NCBI GenBank assembly: GCA_018262795.1
Contig: JADFDM010000001.1
Coordinates: forward strand, 344,283-405,907
Origin: Sphingobacteriales bacterium
Lineage (GTDB): Bacteria; Bacteroidota; Bacteroidia; Chitinophagales; LD1
Length of the DNA stretch: 61,625 nt
Reading direction: 5' to 3'
Shown: in pieces, positions 1 to 8,904 of the stretch
Layout of the letters: every line of letters begins with the position of its first letter
Position numbering within the stretch: the stretch's first letter is position 1
Notes under the pieces: generated by a model
Seen by the model: the letters and a program-made list of their open reading frames with translations, nothing else
Told to the model about the DNA's origin: nothing
Database searches by the model: none
Translations under genes and position numbers: made by a program

Positions 1-2
1 TA

Positions 3-3000
3 ATCAATCACATATCGCCTGATTCGGTGTTTGGGTATTTTACTTGGACCCCCAGCGGATTAGACACAGGGGTAAACAACCTGATTATTACGGTGCGGAA
101 TAATAATTGCCCCGTCAGCAGTATTCAGTCTTATGCTGTGAGCATTGATGTATTAGCGGGAACCTATGCCGGCCCCGATGTGTCATTTTGCCCCGCAGGT
201 GGGCCGGTGCCACTACAGGCCTATGGCGGCTCTCAGTTCACATGGGCTCCTACTTCCGGCTTGAGCAATCCAAACGTTGGAAACCCTTTAGCTTCGCCCT
301 CTCAAACCACCGATTACATCGTGACGAGCAATCTGAGTTCCTCCTGCAAAAACAAAGACACCATCACCGTGTTCAGAGTGCCCGATTTTAATTTCAGTGT
401 GACTCAAAGTGACGATACCATTTGTCGGTTTGAATTTGTGAATTTCAATGCCACTGCCGAATCCGCTTGGGCCCCTTACTCGTTTAGTTGGCTGCCCACT
501 AACAGCCTGAATGCCGCCAACATTCCCAACCCCGTGGCACAGCCCGATTACTCTACTAATTACGTGGTGGCTATTGCTTCTAACAATGGTTGTGTAATTA
601 AAGATACTTTACGAGTGGTGGTAGAAGGGCAAGGCCCGGCTGTGGTGGTGAATGCCGATAGAAATAAAGTGTGTGTGGGAGATACCATCCGCCTCACTTC
701 GCTAATATCGGTGATGCCCTGCGGATTAAGTGTGATGCCTTGCACCGGTAATTATGGGTGGAAGGTCTCTGGCACCGGCACTACTATGGATCAGGTGGGC
801 GTTACTCCTTATAGAGGATACTACATGGATTCGCGCATTGAAATGCTGTTCCGCGCCAGTGAATTGCAGGCTTTGGGAATGCAGGCGGGAACCATCACCG
901 ACCTCGCCTTCGATATTGCTCAAGCAGGAAGCACGATTCCTTACAACGGCTTTACCATTCGCATGGGTTGCACAAATATGAATGAGTTGAATGGCTTTGC
1001 ACAAGGCCTGCCCGTAGTCTATGGCCCTACTGCTTACACGCCTTCGGGCACCGGCTTTAATACGCATACATTAGATAACCCTTACGACTGGGATGGCATC
1101 TCTAACCTGATTGTAGAGGTGTGCTTTGATAACAATACATGGTCGGGCGATGACTTGGTGTATTCAACCCCTACTGCCTATAACTCGGTGGCTTATGCCT
1201 ACATGGATAATGCCGTGGGTTGCAATCTGACCAATGCAAACTTCTCGGTAAATCGCCCTAATACGCAATTCATTTACTGTGTCACTCCTCCAAAAAATAT
1301 TACTTACAACTGGTCGCCCACTACCCATCTCTACAATTCTGATTCTCTGAACCCATTTGTGGTACTTGATCAAAGTACTACTTATTACCTCAATGTGTTC
1401 GATGGTTCTTGCACCGGTGGTGGTGCCGTTACTTTGAATATTGATACTTCATTTAACATTGAAGCCGGGCCGGATGTTCCCTTTTGCTCCGGCAATCCTG
1501 CTCAGTTAAATGCGACTGTAGTAGGCACTTCGCCCGTAGGCGGAGCCATTAATTGTGGCGTAAACGGATCGCCTTGCAATGGCAGCCCGGTAGTAAAGTC
1601 CTTTACACCGGCCGGAGCTTTCTCTTCCAGCACTACCCCCTTTGCCGGAGGGTTTTTACAAACCTTGGAAGATCAGCGCACACAAATGCTCTACCGTGCC
1701 AGCGACTTGTTGAATGCCGGCTTTGTGCCCGGAACTATTTCTCAAATTGGAGTCAATATCTCTACAAAAGCATCTGCCTTCCCGCTACAAAACTTGAGCA
1801 TTAAACTCGGCTGCACCTCTCATACTGATTTGACTCAAGGAGTTTGGGAACCCACTACCGTAGTGTACACCAATGTGCTGTACCCGACTATTGCGGGTTG
1901 GAATGATTTTGCATTGCAAAGCACCTTTGACTGGGATGGCACCAGCAACATTGTGGTAGAAATTTGTTGGGATAACCCGGATGGATTCCCGTCCAGCGGT
2001 GCCGATCAGGTTTCAGCCGCCTCTACTAATTACGATGCCTTTCAATCCATTACCGGAGCCTTGGCTGTGGGCTGCAATATGTCGGCCAACGGGGCGCTGC
2101 TGTCACAAGTGATTCCATCGCTGCGCGCAAAAATCTGCTCCGCACCACCATTGCCGGTTACCTATCTTTGGACACCGTCCGCAGGGCTTTCCCAAGATGA
2201 TATACAGAATCCTGCCGCATCGCCTGCGCAACCCACCACGTATTATGTGACGGCTTACTTTGGCGGAAAATGCCCCAAAGAGGATTCAGTGGTAGTGACA
2301 CCTCACAATTTCCCATATACTGTATCCCCGGATACTTCTCTGTGCGAAGGAGATAGTATTCAGCTCCAAGTTTCGGGTGGTAATGTGTTTGCATGGACTC
2401 CGGCAGTTACTTTAAATTGTGCCAGTTGTCCGGCTCCATTTGCTAATCCGACCGATTCCACTACCTACTATGTTTTAATTACAGATTCCACCACCGGTTG
2501 CGAAGCCTCTGATTCGGTGAAGGTGTTGGTGTACAACTTAGCCGCTACCGCATGGTTTGGCGATACCTTGGTGGATCAGGGTACTCCCCTTCAAATAGGC
2601 GCTGATGTGACCGGAAGTTCAACGGCCGGGTACTCTTATTCATGGTCGCCAACTGATTACTTAGATGAGAGCAATGTGATTAGCCCGACTGCGACTCCAC
2701 TAAGTGATCAGTTGTATGTGCTCACCGTAACAGCCGGGGGATGTGCCGATACCACTCAGGTGAATGTGCGGGTAAACATTATCAAAAGCCCGGTGGTGGT
2801 GCCCAATGCGTTTACCCCTAACGGAGATGGAAAGAATGATGCGTTTTATCCGGTACTCGGCAATGGATTGGCCACCGTTAAAACTTTCAGGATTTATAAC
2901 CGATACGGAGCGCTATTACACGATGGAAATTCTCCGTGGGATGGCTCTTTCCGCAGTAAGCAACAACCTGCCGGTACCTATGTGTATTATTTAGTTATTC

Positions 3001-3056
3001 AGCGACCGTTAAAAAAGGATGAACCCATTCAAGGCTCATTCAGTTTGCTCCGGTAG
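3..3056 (+). CDS. Large secreted protein with T9SS type B (CHU_C) C-terminus, 5' end outside window
   Basis: The reading frame is open from base 3 with no stop, so the start lies upstream of the window; the first in-frame GTG at 27 is not a credible start. The visible ~1017 residues are Ser/Thr/Asn/Pro-rich beta-sandwich material. Ig/PKD-like units recur with the pattern W-x-P-t-x-x-L...NP...T-x-Y-x-V. There are two copies of a ~200-residue module containing YRASEL/YRASDL and DWDG-x-SN-(I/L)-(I/V)-VE-(I/V)-C. The last ~85 residues carry NAFTPNGDGKND, then IYNRYG and PWDG, the gliding-motility-associated C-terminal domain used by the T9SS for type B export. The mature protein should be cell-surface or secreted; adhesin-like function is inference. 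Repeats and Cys pairs fit an extracellular protein. Confidence 0.9.
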   Translation: MNHISPDSVFGYFTWTPSGLDTGVNNLIITVRNNNCPVSSIQSYAVSIDVLAGTYAGPDVSFCPAGGPVPLQAYGGSQFTWAPTSGLSNPNVGNPLASPSQTTDYIVTSNLSSSCKNKDTITVFRVPDFNFSVTQSDDTICRFEFVNFNATAESAWAPYSFSWLPTNSLNAANIPNPVAQPDYSTNYVVAIASNNGCVIKDTLRVVVEGQGPAVVVNADRNKVCVGDTIRLTSLISVMPCGLSVMPCTGNYGWKVSGTGTTMDQVGVTPYRGYYMDSRIEMLFRASELQALGMQAGTITDLAFDIAQAGSTIPYNGFTIRMGCTNMNELNGFAQGLPVVYGPTAYTPSGTGFNTHTLDNPYDWDGISNLIVEVCFDNNTWSGDDLVYSTPTAYNSVAYAYMDNAVGCNLTNANFSVNRPNTQFIYCVTPPKNITYNWSPTTHLYNSDSLNPFVVLDQSTTYYLNVFDGSCTGGGAVTLNIDTSFNIEAGPDVPFCSGNPAQLNATVVGTSPVGGAINCGVNGSPCNGSPVVKSFTPAGAFSSSTTPFAGGFLQTLEDQRTQMLYRASDLLNAGFVPGTISQIGVNISTKASAFPLQNLSIKLGCTSHTDLTQGVWEPTTVVYTNVLYPTIAGWNDFALQSTFDWDGTSNIVVEICWDNPDGFPSSGADQVSAASTNYDAFQSITGALAVGCNMSANGALLSQVIPSLRAKICSAPPLPVTYLWTPSAGLSQDDIQNPAASPAQPTTYYVTAYFGGKCPKEDSVVVTPHNFPYTVSPDTSLCEGDSIQLQVSGGNVFAWTPAVTLNCASCPAPFANPTDSTTYYVLITDSTTGCEASDSVKVLVYNLAATAWFGDTLVDQGTPLQIGADVTGSSTAGYSYSWSPTDYLDESNVISPTATPLSDQLYVLTVTAGGCADTTQVNVRVNIIKSPVVVPNAFTPNGDGKNDAFYPVLGNGLATVKTFRIYNRYGALLHDGNSPWDGSFRSKQQPAGTYVYYLVIQRPLKKDEPIQGSFSLLR

Positions 3057-3126
3057 GAACTTTATTCAACTTTTATTGTTTAAGTTCTCGTTTACTTCTT
3101 TCAACTTTGCACTTTAATTGCAGATA

Positions 3127-4230
3127 ATGGCTTTTACAGAGAATGATATAATAGTAGCGCTGGGGCATGTTCAAGACCCCGATCTCAAAAAGGATTTGGT
3201 GACCCTGAAAATGATTAGCGAAATCAGGTTAGAAGAAAATAAGGTGCATTTTAAAGTTACCTTAACCACTCCCGCTTGTCCGCTGAAAGAGATGATTCGG
3301 AAGGATTGTATAGCTGCCATTCACGAACATATTTCGCCTGATATGGAGGTGGATATTGAAATGGATGCCAACGTAACCTCTCACCGAAACAGTAATGTTA
3401 ATGTGCTTCCGAGCGTTAAAAATATTATCTGCGTAGCTTCCGGCAAGGGCGGAGTGGGCAAATCAACCGTAGCGGTTAATCTGGCGGTAAGCCTTGCGAG
3501 ACAGGGTGCTAAGGTAGGTTTGATTGATGCTGATATTTACGGCCCTTCTACTCCGACCATGTTGGGTATAAGAGGGAGAAAACCGGAAGTGAGAACTATT
3601 AAAGAGAAGCACTACATTATTCCGGTAGAAGTGGAAGGCATTAAAGTGCTTTCTATTGGTCTGCTCGTTAGCGAAGCACAGCCGATTGTATGGCGTGGAC
3701 CTATGGTTACTTCGGCTCTTCGTCAATTTGTGACGGACTGCATTTGGGGGAAACTAGATTACATGATAGTGGACATGCCACCGGGAACCGGAGATGTGCA
3801 ATTAACCATGATTCAAACGGTGCATGTAACCGGAGCAATTATTGTGACCACCCCGCAGGATGTAGCTTTGGCAGATGCCAGAAAGGCGTTGAATATGTTT
3901 CGGCTCGAATCGTTGAATGTGCCGGTGCTGGGCATCATAGAAAATATGGCCTACTTTACTCCGGAAGAGCTGCCGGAAAATAAATATTACATCTTTGGTC
4001 GCGATGGAGGAAAGCGTATGGCAAGTGAATACGAACTACCTTTCTTGGGTGAGATTCCTATTGTGCAGGCCATCCGCGAGGGAGGAGATGAGGGGAAACC
4101 TGCCAGCTTATACTCGGGTAATGAAATGGTGAAAAATGCCTTTGATGCAGTTGCCAGAAACACAGCGAGAGAGATCGCTATTAGAAATGCTAATTTTGAA
4201 GTAAAACCTACAGAAACTGCACATTCATAA
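3127..4230 (+). CDS. mrp: Mrp/NBP35-family Fe-S cluster carrier ATPase
   Basis: A 367-residue protein with an N-terminal DUF59/MIP18-like domain (about 1-95) and a ParA/MinD-like ATPase domain carrying the deviant Walker A GKGGVGKST near residues 105-113, then DADIYGPS and DMPPGTGD. The family loads Fe-S clusters onto apoproteins in the cytoplasm. The usual C-terminal CxxC is not visible: ENMAYF is followed by a Cys-free stretch up to YYIFG. ATG 3127 is chosen over an upstream in-frame TTG at 3118 because it begins the conserved domain. A weak -7 like element, CAACTTTG, lies at 3101-3108. The stop overlaps the next gene's ATG (TAATG), so the two are probably translationally coupled. Confidence 0.93.
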   Translation: MAFTENDIIVALGHVQDPDLKKDLVTLKMISEIRLEENKVHFKVTLTTPACPLKEMIRKDCIAAIHEHISPDMEVDIEMDANVTSHRNSNVNVLPSVKNIICVASGKGGVGKSTVAVNLAVSLARQGAKVGLIDADIYGPSTPTMLGIRGRKPEVRTIKEKHYIIPVEVEGIKVLSIGLLVSEAQPIVWRGPMVTSALRQFVTDCIWGKLDYMIVDMPPGTGDVQLTMIQTVHVTGAIIVTTPQDVALADARKALNMFRLESLNVPVLGIIENMAYFTPEELPENKYYIFGRDGGKRMASEYELPFLGEIPIVQAIREGGDEGKPASLYSGNEMVKNAFDAVARNTAREIAIRNANFEVKPTETAHS

Positions 4231-4487
4231 TGATTACTGTGACCAATGATATTCTCGCAAAAGTAGAGGCATCTCTGGATACCATGCGGCCTTATTTGAA
4301 AGATGATGGTGGAGATGTGGAAGTGGTGGGCATTACTAAAGAGATGATTGTGCAAGTGCGCTTATTGGGGGCGTGTAGTGTTTGTCCTCAAAGTTTTATG
4401 ACCATGAAAGCAGGAATCCAAGAAGCGGTGATGAGTTCGGTTCCCGAAATAAAAGGGGTAGAGGCGGTTAGCATAATTGAAGAATAA
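4230..4487 (+). CDS. NifU C-terminal-domain Fe-S scaffold protein
   Basis: A small 85-residue protein consisting only of a NifU-type C-terminal domain. It has RPYLKDDGGDVEVV at residues 20-33 and the cluster-binding pair C49-x-x-C52 in GACSVCP. Stand-alone NifU/Nfu domains bind and pass on 4Fe-4S clusters. It starts on the last base of the mrp stop codon, so an Mrp-Nfu pair is made from one transcript. The Nfu supplies the CxxC that this Mrp lacks, which makes a functional pairing plausible (inference). Confidence 0.92.
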   Translation: MITVTNDILAKVEASLDTMRPYLKDDGGDVEVVGITKEMIVQVRLLGACSVCPQSFMTMKAGIQEAVMSSVPEIKGVEAVSIIEE

Positions 4488-4625
4488 CTTTATTTTTACG
4501 TCAGATTAAGAGAAAATAATTCATTACAAAGTATTTTTTCAAAAGGACGCAGCGTTTCAATATCGGGAATCAGGAGTAAACAAGGAATATTTTTTTAGCT
4601 CTTGAGTAAAGTGGGGACTAACCAC

Positions 4626-4654
4626 TTGACAAACCTTTAAAGGATTGCTATATT
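4626..4654 (+). promoter_or_regulatory. Possible sigma70-like promoter
   Basis: TTGACA at 4626-4631 and TATATT at 4649-4654 are separated by 17 bases, upstream of the ATG at 4682. The match to the general -35/-10 consensus is good, but Bacteroidota housekeeping promoters usually follow a different pattern, so this is tentative. Confidence 0.3.
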
Positions 4655-4681
4655 AATAAACAAAGACAAAAATCTCCGATC

Positions 4682-5872
4682 ATGAATAGACTTACTTATT
4701 TATTTGGAACCGCCCTCTTAGCTCTCACTTTAAATGTATTTGCAGGCGACTGCCCTTCCCTTTCAGGGGAATACACCATTGGGAAAGACGGTTCTGACTT
4801 TTCTTCCGTGAGCGATGCCGTGAATGCCTTAAAATGCGGGGGGGTCTCAGGTCCTGTTGATTTTTTAATAGAGGATGGGGTTTACAACGAAAAGGTCGTT
4901 TTCTCTGCCATTCAAGGAGCCGATGCTTTTAATAATGTGAAATTTGAATCAAAGTCAGGCAACAACTCTGAGGTAGTAATTTCTTACGCATCTTCAGATG
5001 CTACCGTTTCACTCAACGGAACTCAATGGGTTAGTTTTGAAAACCTGAGCATTGTCCATAAAGATGCGACTTACGGAAGCAGTTTAAGAGCCGATGGGAA
5101 AGTGGCACACCTGAATTTTAAAGGAGTGATTTTTGACGGAGTAGAAACTACCTTGAGCGGAGAGAACAGCGCTACAGTTTATTTTGCTTCTACGGCTGCT
5201 AAAAGTGATATTAGCTTTGAAGATTGCGAAGTAAATAACGGAAGCATTGGTATCTATAAGAGTGGAATGAGCGCAGAAACTCCCGACAGCAAAACTTCCA
5301 TTGTGGGAACAATTTTCTTTAACCAATACGAAGCAGGTTTAGTGTTGAAGAACGAAGATGCTCCAGTGATTAGTAATAACGTGGTTAGCTCCCTTTCGAG
5401 CAACAATGGATATAAAGGTATTAGCTTAGAAAGTGTTTCCAACAACTTAATGCTCAGCAATAATATTGTGAACGCAGCAAATGGTATTAGTGGAGTTGAT
5501 TTAAAAAACTGCACTGCCGAAGCAACGAACTTAGGTCAATTAGTAAATAATTCAATTGCTGTGGGTGGAAGTAAAGCTACTACCGGTTTATCTCTTTCGG
5601 GCAATACCGACAATATGGTTTTGAATTTTAACCGGATTAAGTTAACCATCAACGGAGCACAAGGAGCTGACCAGGCTTATTACAAAAACTCCGGTTCGGG
5701 TAATAACATCAACTTGACCAATAATATTTTTTACGATTTAAAAACAGGCGGGTACACTATCATCGGAAACACCTACAAGGATTTCTTTAATCAGTTACCT
5801 GCTCAAAGCAATCCATCTTTATCGGTATCGGCTAACGGATTAATGGTAGAAAAAGTGACACCTATCAAATAA
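4682..5872 (+). CDS. Secreted parallel beta-helix-like protein
   Basis: A 396-residue protein with an N-terminal signal peptide ending near NVFAG-D, then YTIGKDGSDFSSVSDAVNAL and LIEDGVYNEKV, a start typical of Bacteroidota right-handed beta-helix (pectate-lyase-like fold) proteins. The middle has N-rich rungs such as ISNNVVSS, LSNNIVNA and LTNNIFYD at about 20-30-residue spacing, as expected for helix turns. No catalytic motif and no T9SS tail are visible, so it may be periplasmic or an incomplete relative of longer secreted proteins. Two terminator-like hairpins follow it. Confidence 0.7.
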   Translation: MNRLTYLFGTALLALTLNVFAGDCPSLSGEYTIGKDGSDFSSVSDAVNALKCGGVSGPVDFLIEDGVYNEKVVFSAIQGADAFNNVKFESKSGNNSEVVISYASSDATVSLNGTQWVSFENLSIVHKDATYGSSLRADGKVAHLNFKGVIFDGVETTLSGENSATVYFASTAAKSDISFEDCEVNNGSIGIYKSGMSAETPDSKTSIVGTIFFNQYEAGLVLKNEDAPVISNNVVSSLSSNNGYKGISLESVSNNLMLSNNIVNAANGISGVDLKNCTAEATNLGQLVNNSIAVGGSKATTGLSLSGNTDNMVLNFNRIKLTINGAQGADQAYYKNSGSGNNINLTNNIFYDLKTGGYTIIGNTYKDFFNQLPAQSNPSLSVSANGLMVEKVTPIK

Positions 5873-5895
5873 GCTATTTTTTGCTCGATACATGG

Positions 5896-5930
5896 CAGCC
5901 TCGGTGATGAGTTCATCGAGGCTGTTTCTT
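5896..5930 (+). terminator. Rho-independent terminator-like hairpin 1
   Basis: CAGCCTCG (5896-5903) pairs with CGAGGCTG (5917-5924). An inner ATGA/TCAT extends the stem across a 3-base bulge, and TTTCTTTG follows. It lies 23 bases after the beta-helix gene stop. Confidence 0.6.
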
Positions 5931-5937
5931 TGTTGCG

Positions 5938-5970
5938 GCTACCATCCTTTTTAACTTGGGTAGCTTTTTC
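5938..5970 (+). terminator. Rho-independent terminator-like hairpin 2
   Basis: GCTACC (5938-5943) pairs with GGTAGC (5959-5964) and TTTTTCTTTC follows immediately. It stands in tandem with the previous hairpin. The rest of the 5873-6247 gap shows only a doubtful 68-codon frame and no recognisable gene. Confidence 0.55.
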
Positions 5971-6247
5971 TTTCGATAATAGTTTCACAGAACGCAGTAT
6001 TAAATAAGTTTACGGTTCCCCCTTGAGAATGTTTCAAGTTACCTATGTTATTTTTCATCTTTTTTTCAAACACTTTACAGCAACATCCTGTACCTGTGAA
6101 GCGTAACCTAATACTGGGAGATAACGGAAGTATGAGAAAGCGACAGATAGTAGTAAGAACCGTACACTGTAGTAGGTTGTTGTTTGTTAGTGGCGTAGCT
6201 TATTTGATGCAATTTCTAACTTCATACCAAAATACCCAAATGCGAAA

Positions 6248-7690
6248 ATGACACTGAACAAACTAATGCGTGATTTTTTTGAGGAGTACACTGAAGCCAT
6301 TGTTATAATAGATGATAAAGATGAGACTACCTATGTAAACAAAGCATTTGTTCAGTTAACGGGATATACCTTAGAGGAATTTAAAGCCTTTTCACTTCGA
6401 ACTTTGTTAGAGGTAAAAGTCAACTACACCAACATTCTTTCGGATAAGAATTATCGTTGGGAAGGTGGGTTGAAATGCAAAGATGGAACTGATTTATGGA
6501 TGCGGATATCTATTTCGCCTTTTCATTTTGAAGATAAAAGCGAAGGTAAAATCTATCATCTTTCAGCCAATCCTACTCAAGAACAATTAAAAAGTTTGCT
6601 GAAAGAAAGTGAAACCAGATTTACTATACTGGCCGATGCTACTCCGGTGATGATTTGGATGACTGATGAAAGTAATTTGACCTATTATTTCAATCAAACA
6701 TGGCTCGAATTTACCGGTAGTAAATTAGAGGATGAAATCGGAACCGGGTGGTTTAAGAATGTGCACCCGGATGATAGATCTATATTTAGTGAAATAAAGA
6801 AGTTGTTGACGGATAATATCAACTACTCCTGTGAGTATCGTTTGAAAAGACATGATGATGTTTATCGGCATATCCTCGAAATTGGAACTCCTCGTTTTTT
6901 GGCAGATGGAAGTTTTGGGGGCTACATGGGTAGTTGTTTAGATATAACGGAAATGAAAACGGCACAAATTGAATTGGCGAATCAGACAAAGGAACTGCAG
7001 CGCTCTAATGAGGAGCTTGAACAGTTTGCCTATGTGGCTTCGCATGACTTGCAGGAACCTTTGCGCACGGTGAACAGTTATGTACAGTTAGTGAAGAAAC
7101 GGATCGAAACACAGCGAACCGATGGTTTAGAAGAATTTATGGAGTATGCCGTGGATGGGGTGAATCGCATGCAAGGCTTAATAAATGACTTGTTGCAATA
7201 CTCTCGGGTAAATCGAAAAGGAAGTCCCTTTGCCACAGTTGATATGAACGAAGTGCTCAAAATTGTAGTGGCACATCTGGCAAATAAAATTGCAGAAAAT
7301 AAAGCGCAGGTGGAGTTTTCCAACTTGCCCATTCTTCAGGGCGATTCGTTTCAACTTATCCGTTTATGTCAAAATTTAATTGAGAATGCTTTGAAATTTA
7401 AAGCAGAAGAAACGATTCCTATTATTAAAATTGCAGCAGAAGAAAAAGGAGAGTTTTGGCAATTTTCTATAAAAGATAATGGAATTGGAATTGACCAGAA
7501 ATTCTACAACCGTATATTTGTTATCTTTCAGAGATTGCATGCGCGAACCGATTATGAAGGTACCGGAATTGGTTTAGCAGTATGTAAAAAGATAGTAGAA
7601 CGACACGGTGGCGAAATTTGGGTAGAGTCGGAAGTCGGAAAAGGATGTACATTTTACTTTACAATTAAAAAACAACTAAAAGCATTATGA
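6248..7690 (+). CDS. PAS-PAS sensor histidine kinase
   Basis: A 480-residue soluble kinase with no membrane segment. It has a PAS domain at about 5-115, a second PAS/PAC at about 125-240 (MIWMTDES, HPDDR), and a short coiled linker ending LQRSNEELEQFAYVAS. The HisKA H-box is ASHDLQEPLR with phosphoacceptor His266. The HATPase_c domain has the N box NLIENALKF, G1 DNGIGI, and a G2 region GTGIGLAVCKKIV. This H-box type is shared with phytochrome-like kinases that pair with small Rcp1-type receivers, which fits the next gene. The stop overlaps the next start (ATGA at 7687-7690). The input signal is unknown. Confidence 0.93.
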   Translation: MTLNKLMRDFFEEYTEAIVIIDDKDETTYVNKAFVQLTGYTLEEFKAFSLRTLLEVKVNYTNILSDKNYRWEGGLKCKDGTDLWMRISISPFHFEDKSEGKIYHLSANPTQEQLKSLLKESETRFTILADATPVMIWMTDESNLTYYFNQTWLEFTGSKLEDEIGTGWFKNVHPDDRSIFSEIKKLLTDNINYSCEYRLKRHDDVYRHILEIGTPRFLADGSFGGYMGSCLDITEMKTAQIELANQTKELQRSNEELEQFAYVASHDLQEPLRTVNSYVQLVKKRIETQRTDGLEEFMEYAVDGVNRMQGLINDLLQYSRVNRKGSPFATVDMNEVLKIVVAHLANKIAENKAQVEFSNLPILQGDSFQLIRLCQNLIENALKFKAEETIPIIKIAAEEKGEFWQFSIKDNGIGIDQKFYNRIFVIFQRLHARTDYEGTGIGLAVCKKIVERHGGEIWVESEVGKGCTFYFTIKKQLKAL

Positions 7691-8136
7691 ATTTTACCAA
7701 GAATGGAAGAGAGAAGCCCCGCATCCTTCTAGTAGAAGATAATCCGGGCGACATCAGATTAACTCAGGAAGCTCTTAAAGAGAGTAAGATGGACATTAAC
7801 CTGGATGTGGTAACAGATGGTGAACAGGCCATTGATTTTTTAATGAAAAGAAATAAATTCAGCGAAGTCGCCCGCCCAAACATTGTATTGTTAGATCTTA
7901 ATCTACCAAAGAAAAATGGAATTGAAGTGTTGAAGGAAATCAAAGCAGATGATTCGCTCAAGCGAATTCCTGTAATTGTGCTCACTACTTCAGATGCCGA
8001 TCACGATATTGTGAAAGCCTATTCACTGCACGCCAATTGCTATATCTTGAAACCGGTTGACTTCGATGATTTTACTAAAGTGATTCAATTAATCGAACTA
8101 TTCTGGTTCAACACTGCCAAATTATCGAATGATTAA
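7687..8136 (+). CDS. Single-domain response regulator, Rcp1-like
   Basis: A 149-residue stand-alone receiver. It has the acidic pair E17-D18 in LLVEDNPGD, phosphoacceptor Asp70 in LLDLNLPKKNG, Thr in VLTTSD and Lys in ILKPVD. There is no output domain, so it should act as a phosphate shuttle or by protein contact. The GDIRLTQEAL start is typical of receivers paired with PAS/phytochrome-type kinases. It is translationally coupled to the upstream kinase through a 4-base overlap and lies 9 bases before a second receiver protein. Confidence 0.93.
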   Translation: MNFTKNGREKPRILLVEDNPGDIRLTQEALKESKMDINLDVVTDGEQAIDFLMKRNKFSEVARPNIVLLDLNLPKKNGIEVLKEIKADDSLKRIPVIVLTTSDADHDIVKAYSLHANCYILKPVDFDDFTKVIQLIELFWFNTAKLSND

Positions 8137-8145
8137 AACGCTGCC

Positions 8146-8877
8146 ATGGCTCAAAATGAATTGAAGGTTTTACTATTAGAGGATAACCCGGGGGATGCTT
8201 TTTTAATAAAGTTTTATCTCGATGAATCCACCTCGCCAAAGTTTAATGTTACGCATGCCGAGACCTTGAAGGCGGCTCTGAATATGCTAGCCGAGAATAA
8301 GTTTGATATTATCATCAGCGATATGAACGTGCCGGATAGTTTTGGGGTGGACACTATCAAATCTATTCTTTCAGACTATCCGGGCAATATGCTGATTGTA
8401 TTGACGGGACTTACCGATGAAGAGGTAGGTCTGGAAACAGTTCGTTTTGGAGCACAGGATTTTTTGGTGAAAGGCAAGTTTGATGGCAAAGTGCTGATAT
8501 CGTCACTCATGTTTGCCTTTGAACGCTTTAAGTTAAATCGGCAAATTGCTGAAGAAAATACTCGCTTAGATATTATTCAACGATTGGCTAAGGTCGGTTT
8601 TTATGAAGTAGATACCTTGACCGGAAAATTATTTATTACTGACCTAACACTATCCATTACCCAAGCTGAAAATACAGATAAGAGCCTTTCGTTGCAGGAT
8701 CGCTGTGCATTGTTGGAAGATTCAAAAGAACTTTTAGCTCTCATTGAAAAGTCGAAGACGGAACCCCTAAGTGGAGAAATAATAATAAAAAGAAAATCGG
8801 ACGGGAAAGCGTTTCAACTCACCTACGAATCTAAAGGGAACAAATTTTACGGAATCATGAAAATCTGTGCTGTCTAA
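8146..8877 (+). CDS. Response regulator with degenerate PAS-like C-terminal domain
   Basis: A 243-residue protein. Residues 1-125 form a receiver (LLLEDNPGD; phosphoacceptor Asp59 in IIISDMNVPD; LTGLTD; FLVKGK). After a coiled linker (about 125-145), residues 146-243 look like a short PAS-type fold (AKVGFYEVDTLTGKL), similar to N-terminal receiver-PAS parts of hybrid kinases, but no kinase domain follows. The third gene of the kinase-receiver-receiver operon, it may be a regulatory adaptor or a truncated kinase. Which of the two receivers the kinase prefers cannot be read from the sequence. Confidence 0.85.
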   Translation: MAQNELKVLLLEDNPGDAFLIKFYLDESTSPKFNVTHAETLKAALNMLAENKFDIIISDMNVPDSFGVDTIKSILSDYPGNMLIVLTGLTDEEVGLETVRFGAQDFLVKGKFDGKVLISSLMFAFERFKLNRQIAEENTRLDIIQRLAKVGFYEVDTLTGKLFITDLTLSITQAENTDKSLSLQDRCALLEDSKELLALIEKSKTEPLSGEIIIKRKSDGKAFQLTYESKGNKFYGIMKICAV

Positions 8878-8904
8878 TTTTTCCGAGATTTTAATAGAAG
8901 AGGG

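Noticed and set aside
6045-6251. 68-codon open frame before the histidine kinase
   Set aside because: No domain, odd composition, and it runs into the kinase start; more likely leader DNA.
8146-8877. Truncated hybrid kinase pseudogene
   Set aside because: The receiver is complete, the frame ends cleanly and the gene keeps operon spacing, so it is treated as a functional short protein.
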